The position numbers and the translations under genes are program-made. Shown in pieces: positions 20,591-35,400 of a stretch of 64,000 nucleotides of DNA. The notes below the pieces were generated by a model. It had not been told where the DNA came from. It saw only the letters and a program-made list of their open reading frames with translations, and ran no database searches. Position 1 is the stretch's first letter. Every line of letters begins with the position of its first letter. The stretch is from Sipunculus nudus (Eukaryota > Annelida > Sipuncula > Golfingiida > Sipunculidae): assembly GCA_026874595.1 (NCBI GenBank), contig CM049306.1, positions 91,894,642 to 91,958,641 of the forward strand, given 5' to 3'.

Positions 20591-22790
20591 AATGCCTGTC
20601 ATATGACAGGAGTATTATAGTAAACGCGCCGTCCATCTGTCTGTCCCTTTGTTTACGAGTGTCACTGGGGCTTTACCAGGGCTTTTATGGATCTTCACAA
20701 AGCTCACCATAACTACTTACCAATAGATTATCTCATCGGATTTCAATAACAGGCAACATCCATACATATTTAACAGGGTCACTAGGCTTCTTTGTGGTGT
20801 CGCCATGAGAACGTATGAAGAATATACAGGATTTTGATCAAACTCATCAGAAATGTTAGTTAATAAAATATCTCACCTAAGTTTGATTTCCAGCTAAATC
20901 TCATACTTGATGAGGTCAAGCTAGGTCACTGCACTTTGGAGGCACCTTGGTGACTTACCAAAAATCCTATGGAATTTCATGAAAATCATTATACATATTA
21001 ACCAATAGAGTTTCTAACCTGAATTACCTACTCATCAAAATTTATATGATTTTATGAAGTCAGAGGTCACCAGATACATGACGGTGTATTATGCCAATTG
21101 TGGTGCTCTTGTGGCTTTTGTCATGTAACCCAAGATAACCATGGAGTAGACATGCTACCTGCATAGAACTGGTCACAAGTCAGTGATGTAAGACTCCTTG
21201 AAGAAACTAAAAAATAAATGTAGTTTCAAGTCCATTTTGTCATGGCCTTGGACATGAACTTGAACTTGATAGTCCTGGACTCAGACTTGTACTTTAAGTT
21301 AGCTTTTAGAAATGAGGCCGAATCCATAGCAGGTCCAGTGAAATGGGGAAAAAGTCACTGAAGACCTGATGTTAACACTGATTTGTGTGAACTATTGACA
21401 GAATATTTATATATGAATTATGAGACCACTTTGAATTTTTTAGCTCAGATGAAAGTAAACTGAAGTATAGGTATGGCACTGTGTCCGTCATCCGGCTGTC
21501 TGTCCTGGAGTCTGGCCGTCCATTAGCAGGGCACAAATCGTTACCACTGACCCTAGAAACCTGTTACCAAAATATCCAAGGAGGTCAATAAAGAATCTCC
21601 TTGGAAACCAGAGATTAGGTCACTGCAAGCTATATCCACTGAGCTTTGGGGCTTGTATGAACCCCTCCCCCCCCCCCCCCCCGAAAAATTGAAAATTTTA
21701 TACAAAACCTCCAATATTTTGATAATTAATGCATGGATTGTCATGAATCTTGCCTTGAATATTGACCATGACTAGTTTTGTCAGTTCCCAAAAAGTGGTG
21801 GAACCACCTGTATTTTAAGCTCAGCTGACTATAAGTCATCTGAGCTATAGTTGTGGTCCATGGTCCGTCGTCCGTCAGTCTGTCCTAGATGTGGCACGTT
21901 TTGAAACCTTAAGACCTGGGAATCCAAAATTCAGCATAATGTAAGATGTCTCCAAGATCTCCTACCAAGCCGAAAACTGGGTCATTGCGACTTCGTTCCT
22001 TTGAGAAATTAAGGAAAAACCTGAATTTTTTATTAAAAACCTATTTTTTCAGTTTCTCAGCTGTAATTACATCTGGTGTCCCAAAACCTGGTGTGTTTAT
22101 TGATCACTAGTGGATGCCCTATAGTAATCACCCTGTCAGTCTGTCTGTTTGTCTGTCCATCAGTCCATCCACACAAATTTATTTCAAGATGATAACTGCA
22201 GGTTGGATTGAGATATGGATTTCAATTTGAATTGTGTATGGGCCACCACTAAAGCAAGAACCCTTATGATTTTTGGGTCATGAGGTCAAAGGTCTAGGTC
22301 ACGGGACCCACTTATTTTTAAAGATTATGGCTGGGTTTTAAGCCAAGCATTCATCCCAAACCTTCCACTTTGCGCATATAGCTCAGCTGCAAATAGGGAA
22401 AGAACATAAATGAATTTTGGGTCACAAGGTCAAAATCACAGGAGCCATCTGTTCACATATTTGTTTCCAGATGATAACTCCAGTTTGGTTTTACATATTG
22501 ATTTCAAACTTGATTTATGTATGGCCCACCACTTAAGCAAGAACCCTTATGATTTTTGTGTCATAGGGTCAGAGGTCAAGGTCACAAGGCCCATCCATTA
22601 ATTCACAAATTAGTTTATGGATGATAACTCTGGTTTGGATAGATAGATTGACTTCCTAGTTTATTTATTAATGACCCACCCTTTAAGTATGATACATTTT
22701 GATTTCCAGGGTCTTGAGGTCAAAGGTGAAGGTCACAGAAGCCTCATCTGTAAAAAAAGATTGTGGATGAACTGTAGATCAAACTTGTTA
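20591..22790 (+). repeat. Cluster of family A-type elements with tandem inner modules
   Basis: The 20630-21100 part carries CGTCCATCTGTCTGTCC and then 'ggtcactaggc..tttgtggtg' units like those at 9400-9780. At 21443 and 21817 there are AGCTCAG left ends, the second reading AGCTCAGCTGACTATAAGTC. A full 335-bp unit (CAGGGCACAAATCG, CCTAGAAACCTG, GGAGGTCAATAAAGAATCTC) lies at 21525-21810. From 22187 onward another module with 'GATGATAACTSCRGTTTGG', 'GGCCCACCACTTAAGCAAGA' and 'ACCCTTATGATTTTTG' repeats about three times. This order mirrors the inverted copy at 34028-35550. Confidence 0.6.
21668..21682. repeat. Poly(C) run inside a family A unit
   Basis: Fifteen C at the position in the unit where the first array copy (about 104-110) has seven C and the inverted copy has a G-run at 35306-35322. 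Confidence 0.9.
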
Positions 22791-22926
22791 TAATTATAAA
22801 ATAATTTGATTGGACTCCCAACTTCATTCTCAAATACTCAGACTCAAAGGTAGACTTGGAATTATGGAATCAGACTTGGGACTCGTATAGTCTGGAATCA
22901 GACTTGCACTCAACTTACAAGGACTT

Positions 22927-22931
<5 letters not shown>

Positions 22932-23010
<79 letters not shown>
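22932..23010. repeat. (AT)n microsatellite, about 79 bp
   Basis: An uninterrupted AT run. The open frames of alternating Tyr-Ile codons across it are artefacts of the repeat. Confidence 0.95.
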
Positions 23011-23017
<7 letters not shown>

Positions 23018-25560
23018 ATCAACAAAAAATGCTGTTCAATCAGGCATATTAAAAATCTTTGTATTATATCATACAGTATTGATATTGGTGGATGAAAAGT
23101 TTCTTCTCTCATGCATTTTGCAGTTGGTCTAGCATGGTCACATGATCATAAGAATGATAAAAAATTTACTGTGTAATCTCCCCTCAATGAAAAATGGAAA
23201 AAGCATTTCATGGAATTTACTTTACTGTTGTAAAGTAAGATTCTATATGCACAAAATGTGTATCTGACATTTTGAATGTGGATAAAAATTGACACTGACT
23301 AGATAAGTGAGATTCCATATGCACAGATCAAGCATGCAGAATCAGGCAAACTAACATGTAGTAATTTTTGCAGGTTCTGCAAAAAAATATGCATGTTGCT
23401 GGTACATATGAAATCTCTCAACAGGCATTCTGCATACCACATTGTGCATATGGAATCTTAACTGTAAACAGGGAAAATAAGGGGTAAACGTAATTAAGAT
23501 AAAGTGTATAATAAATGAGAAAAAAAAATGCAAGTGAAAAGTATCTCAAGACAAAATAAATGATAAAGCTTTATTATCACCAAAATATCACCAAAGACAA
23601 TAATTAAACACTGATATCCCTCTCTGCATATATTTATATTTATAACCCTCTTTGTATACTCCGATTGAAAGGTTGGATGGACATTTTGTTATCACACGAC
23701 TAGAATATAAAAAAATTTCAGTAAAATTACATGAACAATACATTTCACTTTATACATCAGCAGTATAATTTAAAATATTAATATATGAAGCATATGATAT
23801 CACAACCCAATTGTGGCAATAAATCTGTATAAATATATGATACACACCACTGATACGGATTAAAAGCAGTCTTATCACTTATGGTCCCACTTTTTGAAAG
23901 GGCTAGCTATACTTGTACAGGGTCACAATTTGTTTAAAATATTAAGAGGCTGATAAATTGATATATAATTATTCATATCAAATGTGCTGTAATAATTCTT
24001 TTTCATGTTATAAAGTCAATATGTTTGATACAGAATAAAGTGAATATTATACAATATATAACATTACAATTTCATTTATACAGTTCCTGAATACATTCAT
24101 ATACATGTACTATCTTCAAGTACTTTGGCACATGAAAGCTTTCAATGACTTTGTCTTATTTCAAACATATCACAACTTAAGTAATACTAGAAAGCCATAT
24201 CCAGATCTCAAGATTTTAAAGATTATAAATATATCAGGTTACATAATATATATACTCTGCATACAGATACAGATCTCATCAACACAGGCAAACAGATATA
24301 CTTTTGATACATGCAAGGTTTTTCAGTCATACAGATTAGACTGAAGGAAGTCTGATACAACAGAGAGGACTTTAGTCTTCACTTTGTGTATATATTCTTA
24401 CAGTGAAACCCCTATCAACAGCTATTCTTGTAAATGACCACCCTGCTTTTATGACCAAATTTTGGATCCTGGGTTGGGCAGTTCATGACATTTTTAAGGT
24501 CTAACATAAATTACATTAATAGTTCACTGAAAGTAACACACTGTTTCTGACAATCCTATAGGTGTTTATATTTTCATTTTTCACTACATACAGATTGTAG
24601 TGTATGTTTGTGTGATTTGTTATTACACTTCATCACCTCTTAAATCAAATGCCTTAATCATTTAAACAGTGACTGATACATGGAGTTCTAAAAGATTTAC
24701 TGACAGATGAAGAAACAAATACAGATAGGGACACATCATTGCAACAATAGGCACCTCATTCACTTTGGCTTTACATGTTCATAAAGTTGTATTTACAGTA
24801 AAATGACATCCATGTATACTTTATAAACTTATTAACTTCGCACCGTGCCATATAAAATAGGCTATTAATATTGCACCAATTAAAACTTGACTTAGACCAC
24901 ACTTTGGCTATCACAACTGACCCCTCAAATAGCCTAAGAGATTCATCCCAAGGACTCTTTCACAATGATAACATTAAATAGCTATACATGTAGAACCTTT
25001 AAATACAGGTACAATTACATGGCAATTCATCAGTGCTCATTTGAAAGGTATCACTATATTCCCAACCTTTGTTAGCTGTTATTCATATCTCTAACCATAA
25101 TTCTCTGTGAACATCACAGCTGATATTATATAATAAAAATCAGACTATACACAGCTAAGTTAACTTTGGTTTATCATTTAAAAACAAGAAGTGATATTAA
25201 TACTGAATATCCTGCATTTTCTTATATATTTAAATTTATTCTTAACAGCAATGATATGTAATAGTCATGGTTTGCAGAGGGCAGTAGACTCTTCTTAAAC
25301 ACACTTTGTACAATTACACAAATATCACAAGAAAATCAAGCATTCTGCACTTCTGTTAATGTTAAGTACTTTTTTAACATTTTGTTTCACGGCAATGATA
25401 TGCATTTGTCATGGATTCTAAAAAGGCAACAAGCAGAGTGTATCTTTGCCTAAACAATACATATGCATAACACACATAATGAAAATTATATTTTCATCAC
25501 AAAATTGTTAATTTTGCTTGCATTTCATTTAGAAATACACATCTTCCCTTTACCTTTGTC

Positions 25561-25618
25561 GGGGGGGGGGGGGGGGGGGGGGAGGATTTTAGAAAAGGCG
25601 AGGGGGGGGGGGGGGGGG
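25561..25618. repeat. Two poly(G) runs (22 and about 17 G)
   Basis: Long G tracts at 25561-25582 and about 25602-25618 separated by 19 bases. If transcribed from the TRPV strand they would be C tracts; on the plus strand they could form a G-quadruplex. Confidence 0.9.
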
Positions 25619-26089
25619 ACTTACCACCCTGGTACATGTAAATGTGTACTGGAATTCTAACAGACTTTATAGATAACTCTCACATGCAGAAGTATAGACA
25701 AGAATATAGGACAAGATGCAATATCCAGCCCTGCTTTTTGGTATTAAGGGTGTATAATTTCATTTCACAGATTATTTTAGTTTGAAACAGGGGGCACACC
25801 CTCTCCTCGCCCCCTCCCCCAATCCACCTATGATTGTCTGTACTCCAGTCTTGCTCAGGATCAAATCAGTCTGCATTAACATATTACACAGGTAAAATAT
25901 GATTGTGAGATAGCACTGGTAAGTCATCCCAATAAGTAGCAAAGATCCATGTTTTATTTTATCACTCTTTTAACTTCTACCATCATCCAAAGATAGTAAA
26001 TTGATAAAAACGCTCACAGCCTAAGTACATATTAAGTTAAATAATATTTCAAGACTGCATATCAGTGCACAATCAAATTGTATCTCTTA

Positions 26090-26109
26090 CCCCCCCCCCC
26101 CCCCCCCCC
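26090..26109. repeat. Poly(C) run
   Basis: Twenty consecutive C. Confidence 0.95.
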
Positions 26110-26439
26110 GACCGACTAGACAATACTGTTAGATTTTCTGTATGGTAAGACCATAAGAAACAAAGAATCTAGGTTGCATCATCTGCTAGTTGAATATACT
26201 TTTCCCATATTGCAGGAATGATATATAAATCTGAAGCTCATTTTATGTTTTCCTTACAAGATTGAGATTCATTAAGTCACTAGGCCCAGCACTCTCGATG
26301 ACACGTACCTGTAAAAAATTAGGCTGGGGTATCTTCCTACCCTTAAAACCTTCTTACATGTAGGACCATTGTCTCCCTGTGATGCTGTCAATGAAGTGAT
26401 GATCCCACTTCCCCTGTATCACTCCTCTAGATTTTCCAG

Positions 26440-29400
26440 TTACTTTGCCTCACTGACCAGCATCATCTTCTGCATCTCTCTCATCTCCATCTTCTTCTGC
26501 AGCATGCTCCGTTGTTTGGCTTTCTGGTCTTCCTTGAACTGCTTAAGCTCCTCTTGTTCCTTCTCCTGTAAAGAAATCAAGCAAGTATGACAGGGCTCAC
26601 ACATCATCAGTATCATCTCCCATGTGCCCTGAAATGGCATCCAGGTTACACCAAGACACACTGGGACACATCAGGGTGACATCAAGATATATTGGAAACA
26701 CATCTGGGTAACACCAGGACACACTGGAACACATCTGGGTGACACCAGGAGGATGTGGAAGTGGAGAAGATCTTGTACACATCAGGATATTATTTAACAT
26801 TTAAACAATTTAAGAATCAGGGTGACACACAAGACATATCTGGTACCATCATGACACATTAATGTGACATCAGGACACAATACCACACTTTGGGATGACA
26901 TGAGACAACACACTGAGGTGACACAGGTGATGTGTGAGCCAGCCTTAAATTAAAGGTCAGCCTTCAGGGTAGCATATTGCCCCGTTCTCTCATTCTGCTT
27001 CACTAAATTACTGTGTGAGAGACATATATATTGGACACCTTTGTGGTACAGTATTAGTTAGCTGAGAATATACTGATCCTGCAGCATAAACAAACAAAAA
27101 AACAATTTTTTTGGGGGGGTGGGGGAGGTGTTACCAATTACAATTAGGAACTGAATACTCTAAAAATATAAAATAAAACAAAACCCTCTGAGGGGGGTTT
27201 AGCTGTAAAAATATTTGGAAAACAGTGCAAAACAGTAACTTTTCCTTGGTTTGGTGGGAACTGGCTATTATTTTAAACAAGCAGTGATTGCCAGTGGTAA
27301 CAGGGTAACACAGAGGGGCTGATCCAGATTTAATCCGTGCTGGGGAATCACCAAGGTGAAAGAGTATAGCATGATCAGTGGTGACCTATATGTCCACATA
27401 TTTAAACACAAGTGATACCAGACATCAGTGAACATTTAGATCCTGAGATAACTTAATAACTTACACTCTGATGCCACCTGATGTCGAGTGCCCTGCGGCC
27501 GTCAGCCAGCTCCAGTGAGTAGTTGATCTGCTGTCTTTTGCGTTCCTCAGTCGTCACTGTCTGCTCCACCACCAGGATAATCTTGGCCCACTGTGGGAGG
27601 ATAACAATGTAGGATAATCATTAAATATCATTTATCATTATCTGAAAGCATTTTATTATAGACACACATCTCTATTACAGACACCTGTGGTCAAAATGTA
27701 CTGTTTTTCTATTTCAATGGATTCTTTCAGTGGGAATTTGATTAGGTATTTAATTCACATTCAGGAAACCAAAGATTCAACATTAAGTTCCAAATGTCTT
27801 AAGGGAAAGACTCATATGCTCTGATTTGTTGAATTTCTGATTGCATACAAGCATTTCAACATGTCCACAGGTCATGTGGACAAAAGCTAATTTGTACAAG
27901 GAACGGGAAATGACCAGTCACCATAGAGATGGGAATAATACTTTGGTACATTCATATGTAACCAAATGTTAAGCTTATTGGATGTTTACAAACATTATTA
28001 TTAATGCAATAGGATGGCTGGCTGTTGCTTTTAACAAGTGTCCCCACTGAAACAGTTCTACCACTCCAATATATATGATTACTGAGTCAATTATTCACAG
28101 CTAAGTAAAGATAAGATATACATTTACATACATACCTGTCTCAACCATTCTGTCTGTGTTTCATTAACCATCTGGTAGGTGTTACCCATCATAGCGATCA
28201 GCATGTTGACAAGCAGCAGCGTCACCAGGATCATGTAGATCACAAAGATTATCTGCAACAAAATGACACTGCTGTTAATCATGTGTTATACCATACATTC
28301 TCTAATACTACATACATCTAAAGCATGTATAAAACGTATCAGTTATGATAATCATGTTACACCATATATTCCTCAATACTACATCTAAAGCATGTATAAA
28401 ACTTATCGGAAAGATCATGATTTCCTGATTTTCAAACAAATGACCCCATGGGTCATCACACTCAGCTCAATTTATATTAGCAGTTGGAAGTTTTCTGGAA
28501 GAAAAATCTTGTATATTTAACTAGCCACTGAAAATGAAAAATTCCATTTTCTTCTTAAGCTGAATCAAAATATACCAAGAAAAAAAGATGAATAATAAAA
28601 AATAGATGTGCTAACCTTTGGGGCATTTGGCTCATCAGTTTTACGGAAAGATTCGTAGATATCGGCAAATTCCCCAAGCGACATTATGAACATCCCCATC
28701 ATGGCCTCAATCGGGTGGTTAAAGATGGTAGTCTCTTTCCCTCGGAATATTACATACATCGCTGTAATACAGTAGAATTTTTGTCAATGGTGGCCTTAAT
28801 TTGCCTTTTAGAATTTATATACAGACTTTCACAGTGAGGTTTCTTTCAAACTAACCATGAAAAATTTTGTCTAGGCATAAAGTTTGATCAACTGTTGATG
28901 GTGGCCCTAATTTGCATAATACACTAACTGCCCAAGATCACAATGAGAAAAACCTGTCTCAAATGTATCAGTGGACCCCTCTGATCACAAATCGGTAAAA
29001 GAGGGTTCTTCAACAAATTCATAAATTTGTTATGGAATATATATATAGGCAGCAACTTGACTATTCTATGTGGCTCATATTTGCAAGATTCACAGATTTC
29101 ACTTTTTCATTGTTTCATGTGGGTTTCATTTTCATGATCCCACCATACAATTACCTACATAGAGCTCTATATATATGATTATATGAATTAATTATATTAC
29201 ATAATATGTACATAAAATTGTAACAACTTGACATGGACCCAAGTGAACACTGAACAAGAAGAAATTATTTTTCACTACTGGCAGATACTTTTATTGACAG
29301 ATACATTGAAAGATCTGATATAATTTATAAAGGCAATTTTTGGTTAATGGGAAACATACAAGATCTATAGAACCACACAAACAAAAAGGCAATGACAGTA

Positions 29401-32400
29401 TTTGTGTTCTATTTTAATCTCATCAACACTATCATGTTTGGTTAATGACAGTATTTGTGTTCTACTTTTCTCTCAACAACACCATCATGTTTGGTTATGT
29501 ACCCATGGTATGAATCTTTAGAACTAACCTTGTGAGAATCCAACAACAAAGATGAGATAGATGGTGAAAAATCGAAGCAAATCTGTCCGGATCATCTTGT
29601 ATATCATCACCACAAAGGGCCCCACAATCCTCAGCCCCCTGAAGAAACATGCAAGTTGATACTGATGCTCTAATTGGTACATTATTCTCCCCTTATTTAC
29701 ACATTAACTCCCTATATTTGTCATATGTTCACGTCTCTAAACATGTTCACTCAAAGATGTTCATACTAAGGCTGTGACTATACATTATCTCACCATACAA
29801 TATGTAATTCCATATGTCACTCATGATATGATACGAGATATAATTCATTTAATGTGCATTACAGTTTAAGTTCTAGGTTTTTGTTCAACCTTGTTGAATA
29901 CAAAATAACCAAACCTCCTCACACAAAAGTATTACCAAATTATAATTAACAGTTATTTACTTTCAATCAGCCAATCAGATGCAATTACACTCATTTTCAA
30001 CTTATGACGTTTCACCTTACATGCCACAGATTTGTTTTTTTTTTTGTTTTTTTTTAAGAATTTATAAATGTGGGACCTTGCTTTTCCCTCACACAACAAA
30101 ATTCCATCTTTGTAATGATACAGGGGTGATGATACCGATATGATATGGGACTCTGTATCAACATGTATCACCCATTACACCAGTTAATTGTCACAGTCCT
30201 GGTTCACACAATCAAGTGAATACACTCTTATAGATATTATTGATTTCTATTCTTAAATAGCACAACTGCATTATGGTTAAGATCTTGACCAGGGAATCTG
30301 GTCAAAAGTGAACATGTTACCTGGGATGTAAACTGAAAAACACTAAATTATCATTAACATGGTAATTATGTTACTTTTATGCATTGTTATTTAAAATGAT
30401 TATAATAAATTGAAACAGACTGATAAAGTAGGCAGTGATATACAAACCTGCAAAAGAACAGGAAATATGGGGCTGTGCAAAGAATTGCCAGCACCCCCAT
30501 CACATCCTCATATGTACTGTGACACGCGGCACGTCCTGGTACCATCAGAATCACGAAAAAGTTAGCCAGCAAAAACAGGGCCTTTGAAGGGGAGGCTATC
30601 TGTAAAACAGGAAAGCAGAAATGAAATACCTATAACTTTACAGTATCATGATACTTCACTTACAATGCAAATTGTGCAATCTATAGAGCAACAATTTTTG
30701 TGTTTGACATAAAATATGATGCATGACTACTTACAAGTGTTTGAAAGAAGATCTTGAATCCTTGATGATAAATCTCCTTCAAAGACAGGAATACATAGAT
30801 TGTGGCCCCCAGCAGGGTAAAACACTCCAACACAATTCTGGCCTGAAAAAATTGACAATGGATGTAAAAATACAGAACAATAATTTGGGTGATGTTTGGC
30901 ACCAGACACAGTAAAACACTTTGATACAACACCGACCAAATTTCAAATTTACCACTTATTTTAATATGATTATATTGTGTGTGCACAACTTCATTTATTC
31001 TATATTCTTGTAAACCGACTAAAGGCTATACATTTATTAAAATATACACATGTAATAATCTTTTTATCAATGACCTTTATATTATTGCTTTCAGTGGCAA
31101 CTTTCAGCAATGTTCTACTTTCCTTCTAACTTAGGCCAGATATTTTATTAATATTTCTGTTGAGTTTTATAAAAATCCATCATATCTTCCAAGTTATCAC
31201 AGCAACACCACAATGTAGTCTAGTGACCTCTGACCTTTTTGAATATGCATGGATTTTGCCCATAATGTAACTTGAGAAACATTATATTTGGTAAAAGTTG
31301 TAATGGTTTTGTGTTTTGTGTAAATCCAATAAAGCCACAGTAAGTCATCACAGCGACACTAAAAGTTAACGAACAAACAGTGGGTATACCATAATACTTC
31401 CCATCACAGACAGGCCTATTAAAAATTTTTTTTATAACTAGGTGATATTAAATTTGCTTCATTCCAAATACTGTTAAACATAGATACTTGGTTGTTTTCC
31501 AGAACTATACTCACAATATCCCAATCTGACCGAATCCTTAGCAGATAGCAGGGATCCCGGACTGTACGGTTGTAGGTGTAGTTAGACATATTGTTGGTGA
31601 GACCGGCTTCAGTGGTCACTATAGGATCAGTATCAGTCCCAGGTCGCAGAAGAAATGTCCCAACAAAGATCACAAAGTAAATGAAGAATGCGATGAAACG
31701 TCGGATAAACCTGAAAATAATCAGTGATGCACAGTGTAGTCAGCCGCTGTTACTTTTTAACCCAATGTTCATTTTTCCTTTCAAATTAAGTAATTTTTTA
31801 GTTCTCCCACTAATATAACTTGCAAGGTTTGATCATTTGACCTAAAACAATAAAATATATTTCATAGCACAATTAATTTTTAAAAAATAAACATAATATT
31901 CTGTGAATGGAAAATTCTGCATTCATTTTTTTATATTCATAGGCATGTGGATTAAAAAAAAAATTTTAGAGAGATACCTACCCTCATTTCCCTATATTAT
32001 ATACATTAGAAATATAATTTAAAGATTATTTTATGATATAATTTGCATACTCCTATACCCTAAATATTGAACAATTTTTACAACACTGCAAATGTGCTGG
32101 ACCTAAAAATATATAACATTTGCAGTTAACTTTATTAAATCATCTAAGAATGTATGACACTTTCATGAAACATTAGCACAGTAAAGCTTTAACTCTCATC
32201 AATTTCTTAAATGTGTGTGGGAAGAGTCCAGAGTCACCATTTGGAAATGTTGATTGAAAAAAAAAGAATAAGAAAAGTATATTATATATATAGATGTATA
32301 TACCTGTATTTAGCAAATGTCTTCCACTTCCGATGCAGCAGCTGGGAGATCATTCCATCAATCATCTCCAGGTGATTAGGTTCATCCTAAAACAATAATA

Positions 32401-35400
32401 TATGGACCTGGTTAATTATATATGCTAATTATTGTTGTGGTTAAGTCTGAGTGCAAGTCAGTGTACTTGAGATTTGAGTCCCAAGTCCACCTCACTCAAG
32501 TGTGAGTTGAAAAAGAAACAGATTTCAAGTTGAATAATAGTTATATATGAAATAAAAGAGCTAGATGGAATTTTATATAATAATTTGTATCTTCATGTTA
32601 GAGGATTTTGTTTTACTTAAATGTTGTTCATGATTTAGCTGGAGGTCCCTCATATGTGGGCATTCAATAGATAACATCTGGGTGACACTAGGACAAGTCA
32701 CACTGGGAGAACATCACACTGGACAACATCATACTGGGACAAGATCAGGGTAACAAGGGGACAACATTATGGGTGACACTGTGCCAACATCAGTGTGACA
32801 CTGGGGCAACATCACACAGGGAAAACATCAGGGTGACACTGGGACAAGTCACACTGGGCAACATCACACTGAGACAACATAGAGGTGACACTTGGACAAC
32901 ATCACACTGGGAACACATCAGGGTGACAATTGGACTAATTAAACTGGGAGAGCATCACACTGGGACAACATCAGGGTGACACTGGGACAAAATTATGGGT
33001 GATACTGGGACAACATCAGGGTGACACTGGGACAACATATGATATGTAAGATTGATGCTCTTACCCCTGTGACAACATGATACATGGCCGAGTTGGTATT
33101 TATCTCTCCAGTAGAGGAGATTGTATCTATATGTTGAAGTGGATATGCAGCACAGGTAACGTTCCCAAAGATCCAAAATACCTCCCTCTCTATCTCCAGG
33201 ATGTGTTCATACATCTGTAAACATAAATCATAGATTTAACTATAATAGTAGTAATATCCAGATTATATATAACTTTGACTGATGACAGGGTAAAATTCAA
33301 ATGTTAATGTCACAATGCACATGTTTGGAGTCAATAAGTTTGCTAGTATCATCTAAAAACGCTAATATTGAGAATAAACCAAAGTGGGGTCAACATGCAT
33401 GGTTCATGGAGTGTAAAAGATGAATGAAAGCTTAAACAATGCAGACTATGTAGGAAGAAGAACAGAAGTTTCTTTTTTCTGTCTGAACATTAAATTAATT
33501 ATTCATTAAAGCCAGCTATTCACCTGCCTGTTTTGCAGTATTTATGTGATTTTCAATATGGCTTACTAGTGCATAAGTATTGATGAACTGTAGGTAATTC
33601 CTGTTAAGAGAAATTCTAATAATGCCTCTGTGACGGATGTATGAGCTTGTTTATCTACAAGCTGTTGGTAAACAATGTACATGCACCAATGTTGACAAAC
33701 AGAAATACCACACAACCTAAGGTGGTTGGTTGAATATATTGTGTGTTGAGATGTCACAAGTTGCAAAACGCCCTTGCAAAAGTCTGGATCATCTGACTAT
33801 TACCTGAAAATGCTCTTGTCGAACGTGTGTTTATTATGTTGGCTGTCAGGTCATCACATGTCAGAAACATGTGTATATAAACCAAACAAAAAGCCTGTGT
33901 GCATATCAGAGTTTTCTGGAATATTTTTTATAAAAGTTTCAAGGGATTATCTTTAATTAATTGATCTAAGATATCAGAATAAGTCCCTTTAGCAAAACAA
34001 AAATTTCTTATTGGTGCTATTGCAACAACAAGGGACCTGTGGGTGATGGCACTAAGCTGATATTGATTATGAGAATATTTTTTTATAAAAACCTAACATA
34101 TTATTATAGGGCAACATTGATAATTTTGTGTATGTCATTATTAGATAAATGTACACAATACTCATATTTGGAGTTACCTTTGTACTTTCATGGGCTACAT
34201 GAAATATGCAGGAGCCTCTCATGGTTACATATTTGTAGAAGTACTGTTATACAAACAGAAAGACTGTAATGTGCATGTAAATTATAAACATGTTTCAAGT
34301 CAATCTTTCTACCCAAACTGGACTTATCATCCATTAACTCATTTGTGAATGGATGGGCTCTGTGACCTTGAGTTTTGAGCTTGTGACCCCAAAATCCATA
34401 AGTTTCTTCCTCTATTGGCAGGTGAGCAATATGTGGAAGATGGAAGGTTTGGGATGAAAAGTTTGGCTTAAAATGCATCCACAATTTTTTTAAAGATAGG
34501 GGTCCTTTGACCTTTGACGCCAAAATCATAGGGGTTCTTACTTTAGTGGTGGGCCATGTATAATTAGTCAAGTTTGAAACCAATAAATTCAATCTAACCT
34601 GGAGTTATCATCTGGAAACAAATATTTGGACAGATGGCCACTGTGACCTTGACATTTTACCTAGAGACCCTAAAATCTACCAGGTCCATCTGCTATTTGC
34701 AGGTCACCCATATGTTTTAGATGGAAGATTTGGGATGAAAGTTTGGCTTAAAATGCATCAACAATCCCTCTAAATGAGTGGGTCCTGTGATCCTGAACTT
34801 TGACTTTGTGACCCAAAAAAAATCATTTGAGTTCTTGCTTTAGAGGGGGCAATATATAATTCAAGTTTGAAATTGATATGTCAATCCAAACTGGAGTGAT
34901 CATCATGCAGGAAACAATTTGACGGACATATAGAAAAACAAACAGACGGACGGACAGGGTAATTACCATAGGGCATCAATTATTCATAAATATTCAAGCT
35001 GGGCCCTAATTACACACAAGGTTTCAGGAAACTAGATGAAACCTTAGTTGCATATCTTTTAGAATCAATATATAATTTGGCAATCCCATAATAAAGGAAA
35101 AAATTTGTAAAGAATAGAAAAAATACAGGTGGTGCCACCATTCTTCCTGAACTGAAGAAACCAGTAATAATCAATAAACACATCAGGATTCGGGACACTA
35201 GATGCAAATACAGTTGAGAAACAGACATAACTGCCATCATTTGACATTCTCAAAAACAAAAACAAAAATTGAAATAATTTAGAAAAAAATGCAAGTGGCA
35301 TTACCGGGGGGGGGGGGGGGGGTATGACAAGCGCAATAGCTCGGAGGATATAGGTCACAGTGACCTAATTTCAGATTTCATAGGAGATTTTTTATTGACC

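Larger units (their letters stand above)
23011..26439. other. Intergenic sequence, possibly including the TRPV 3' UTR (minus strand)
   Basis: No coding exon is seen. Minus-strand AATAAA signals (TTTATT on the plus strand) include one at 25953-25958, about 480 nt past the TRPV stop, and one near 23573; neither is proven. The stretch has few recognisable dispersed repeats, consistent with but not proof of a long 3' UTR. Homopolymer runs lie at 25561-25618 and 26090-26109. Confidence 0.35.

Noticed and set aside
22856-23112. Open frames of alternating Tyr and Ile on both strands
   Set aside because: Direct readout of an (AT)n microsatellite.
26440-26661. Reading through the last TRPV exon upstream as one 73-codon exon
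   Set aside because: TTTCTTTACAG at 26566-26576 is a strong acceptor and the residues before it come from minisatellite sequence.
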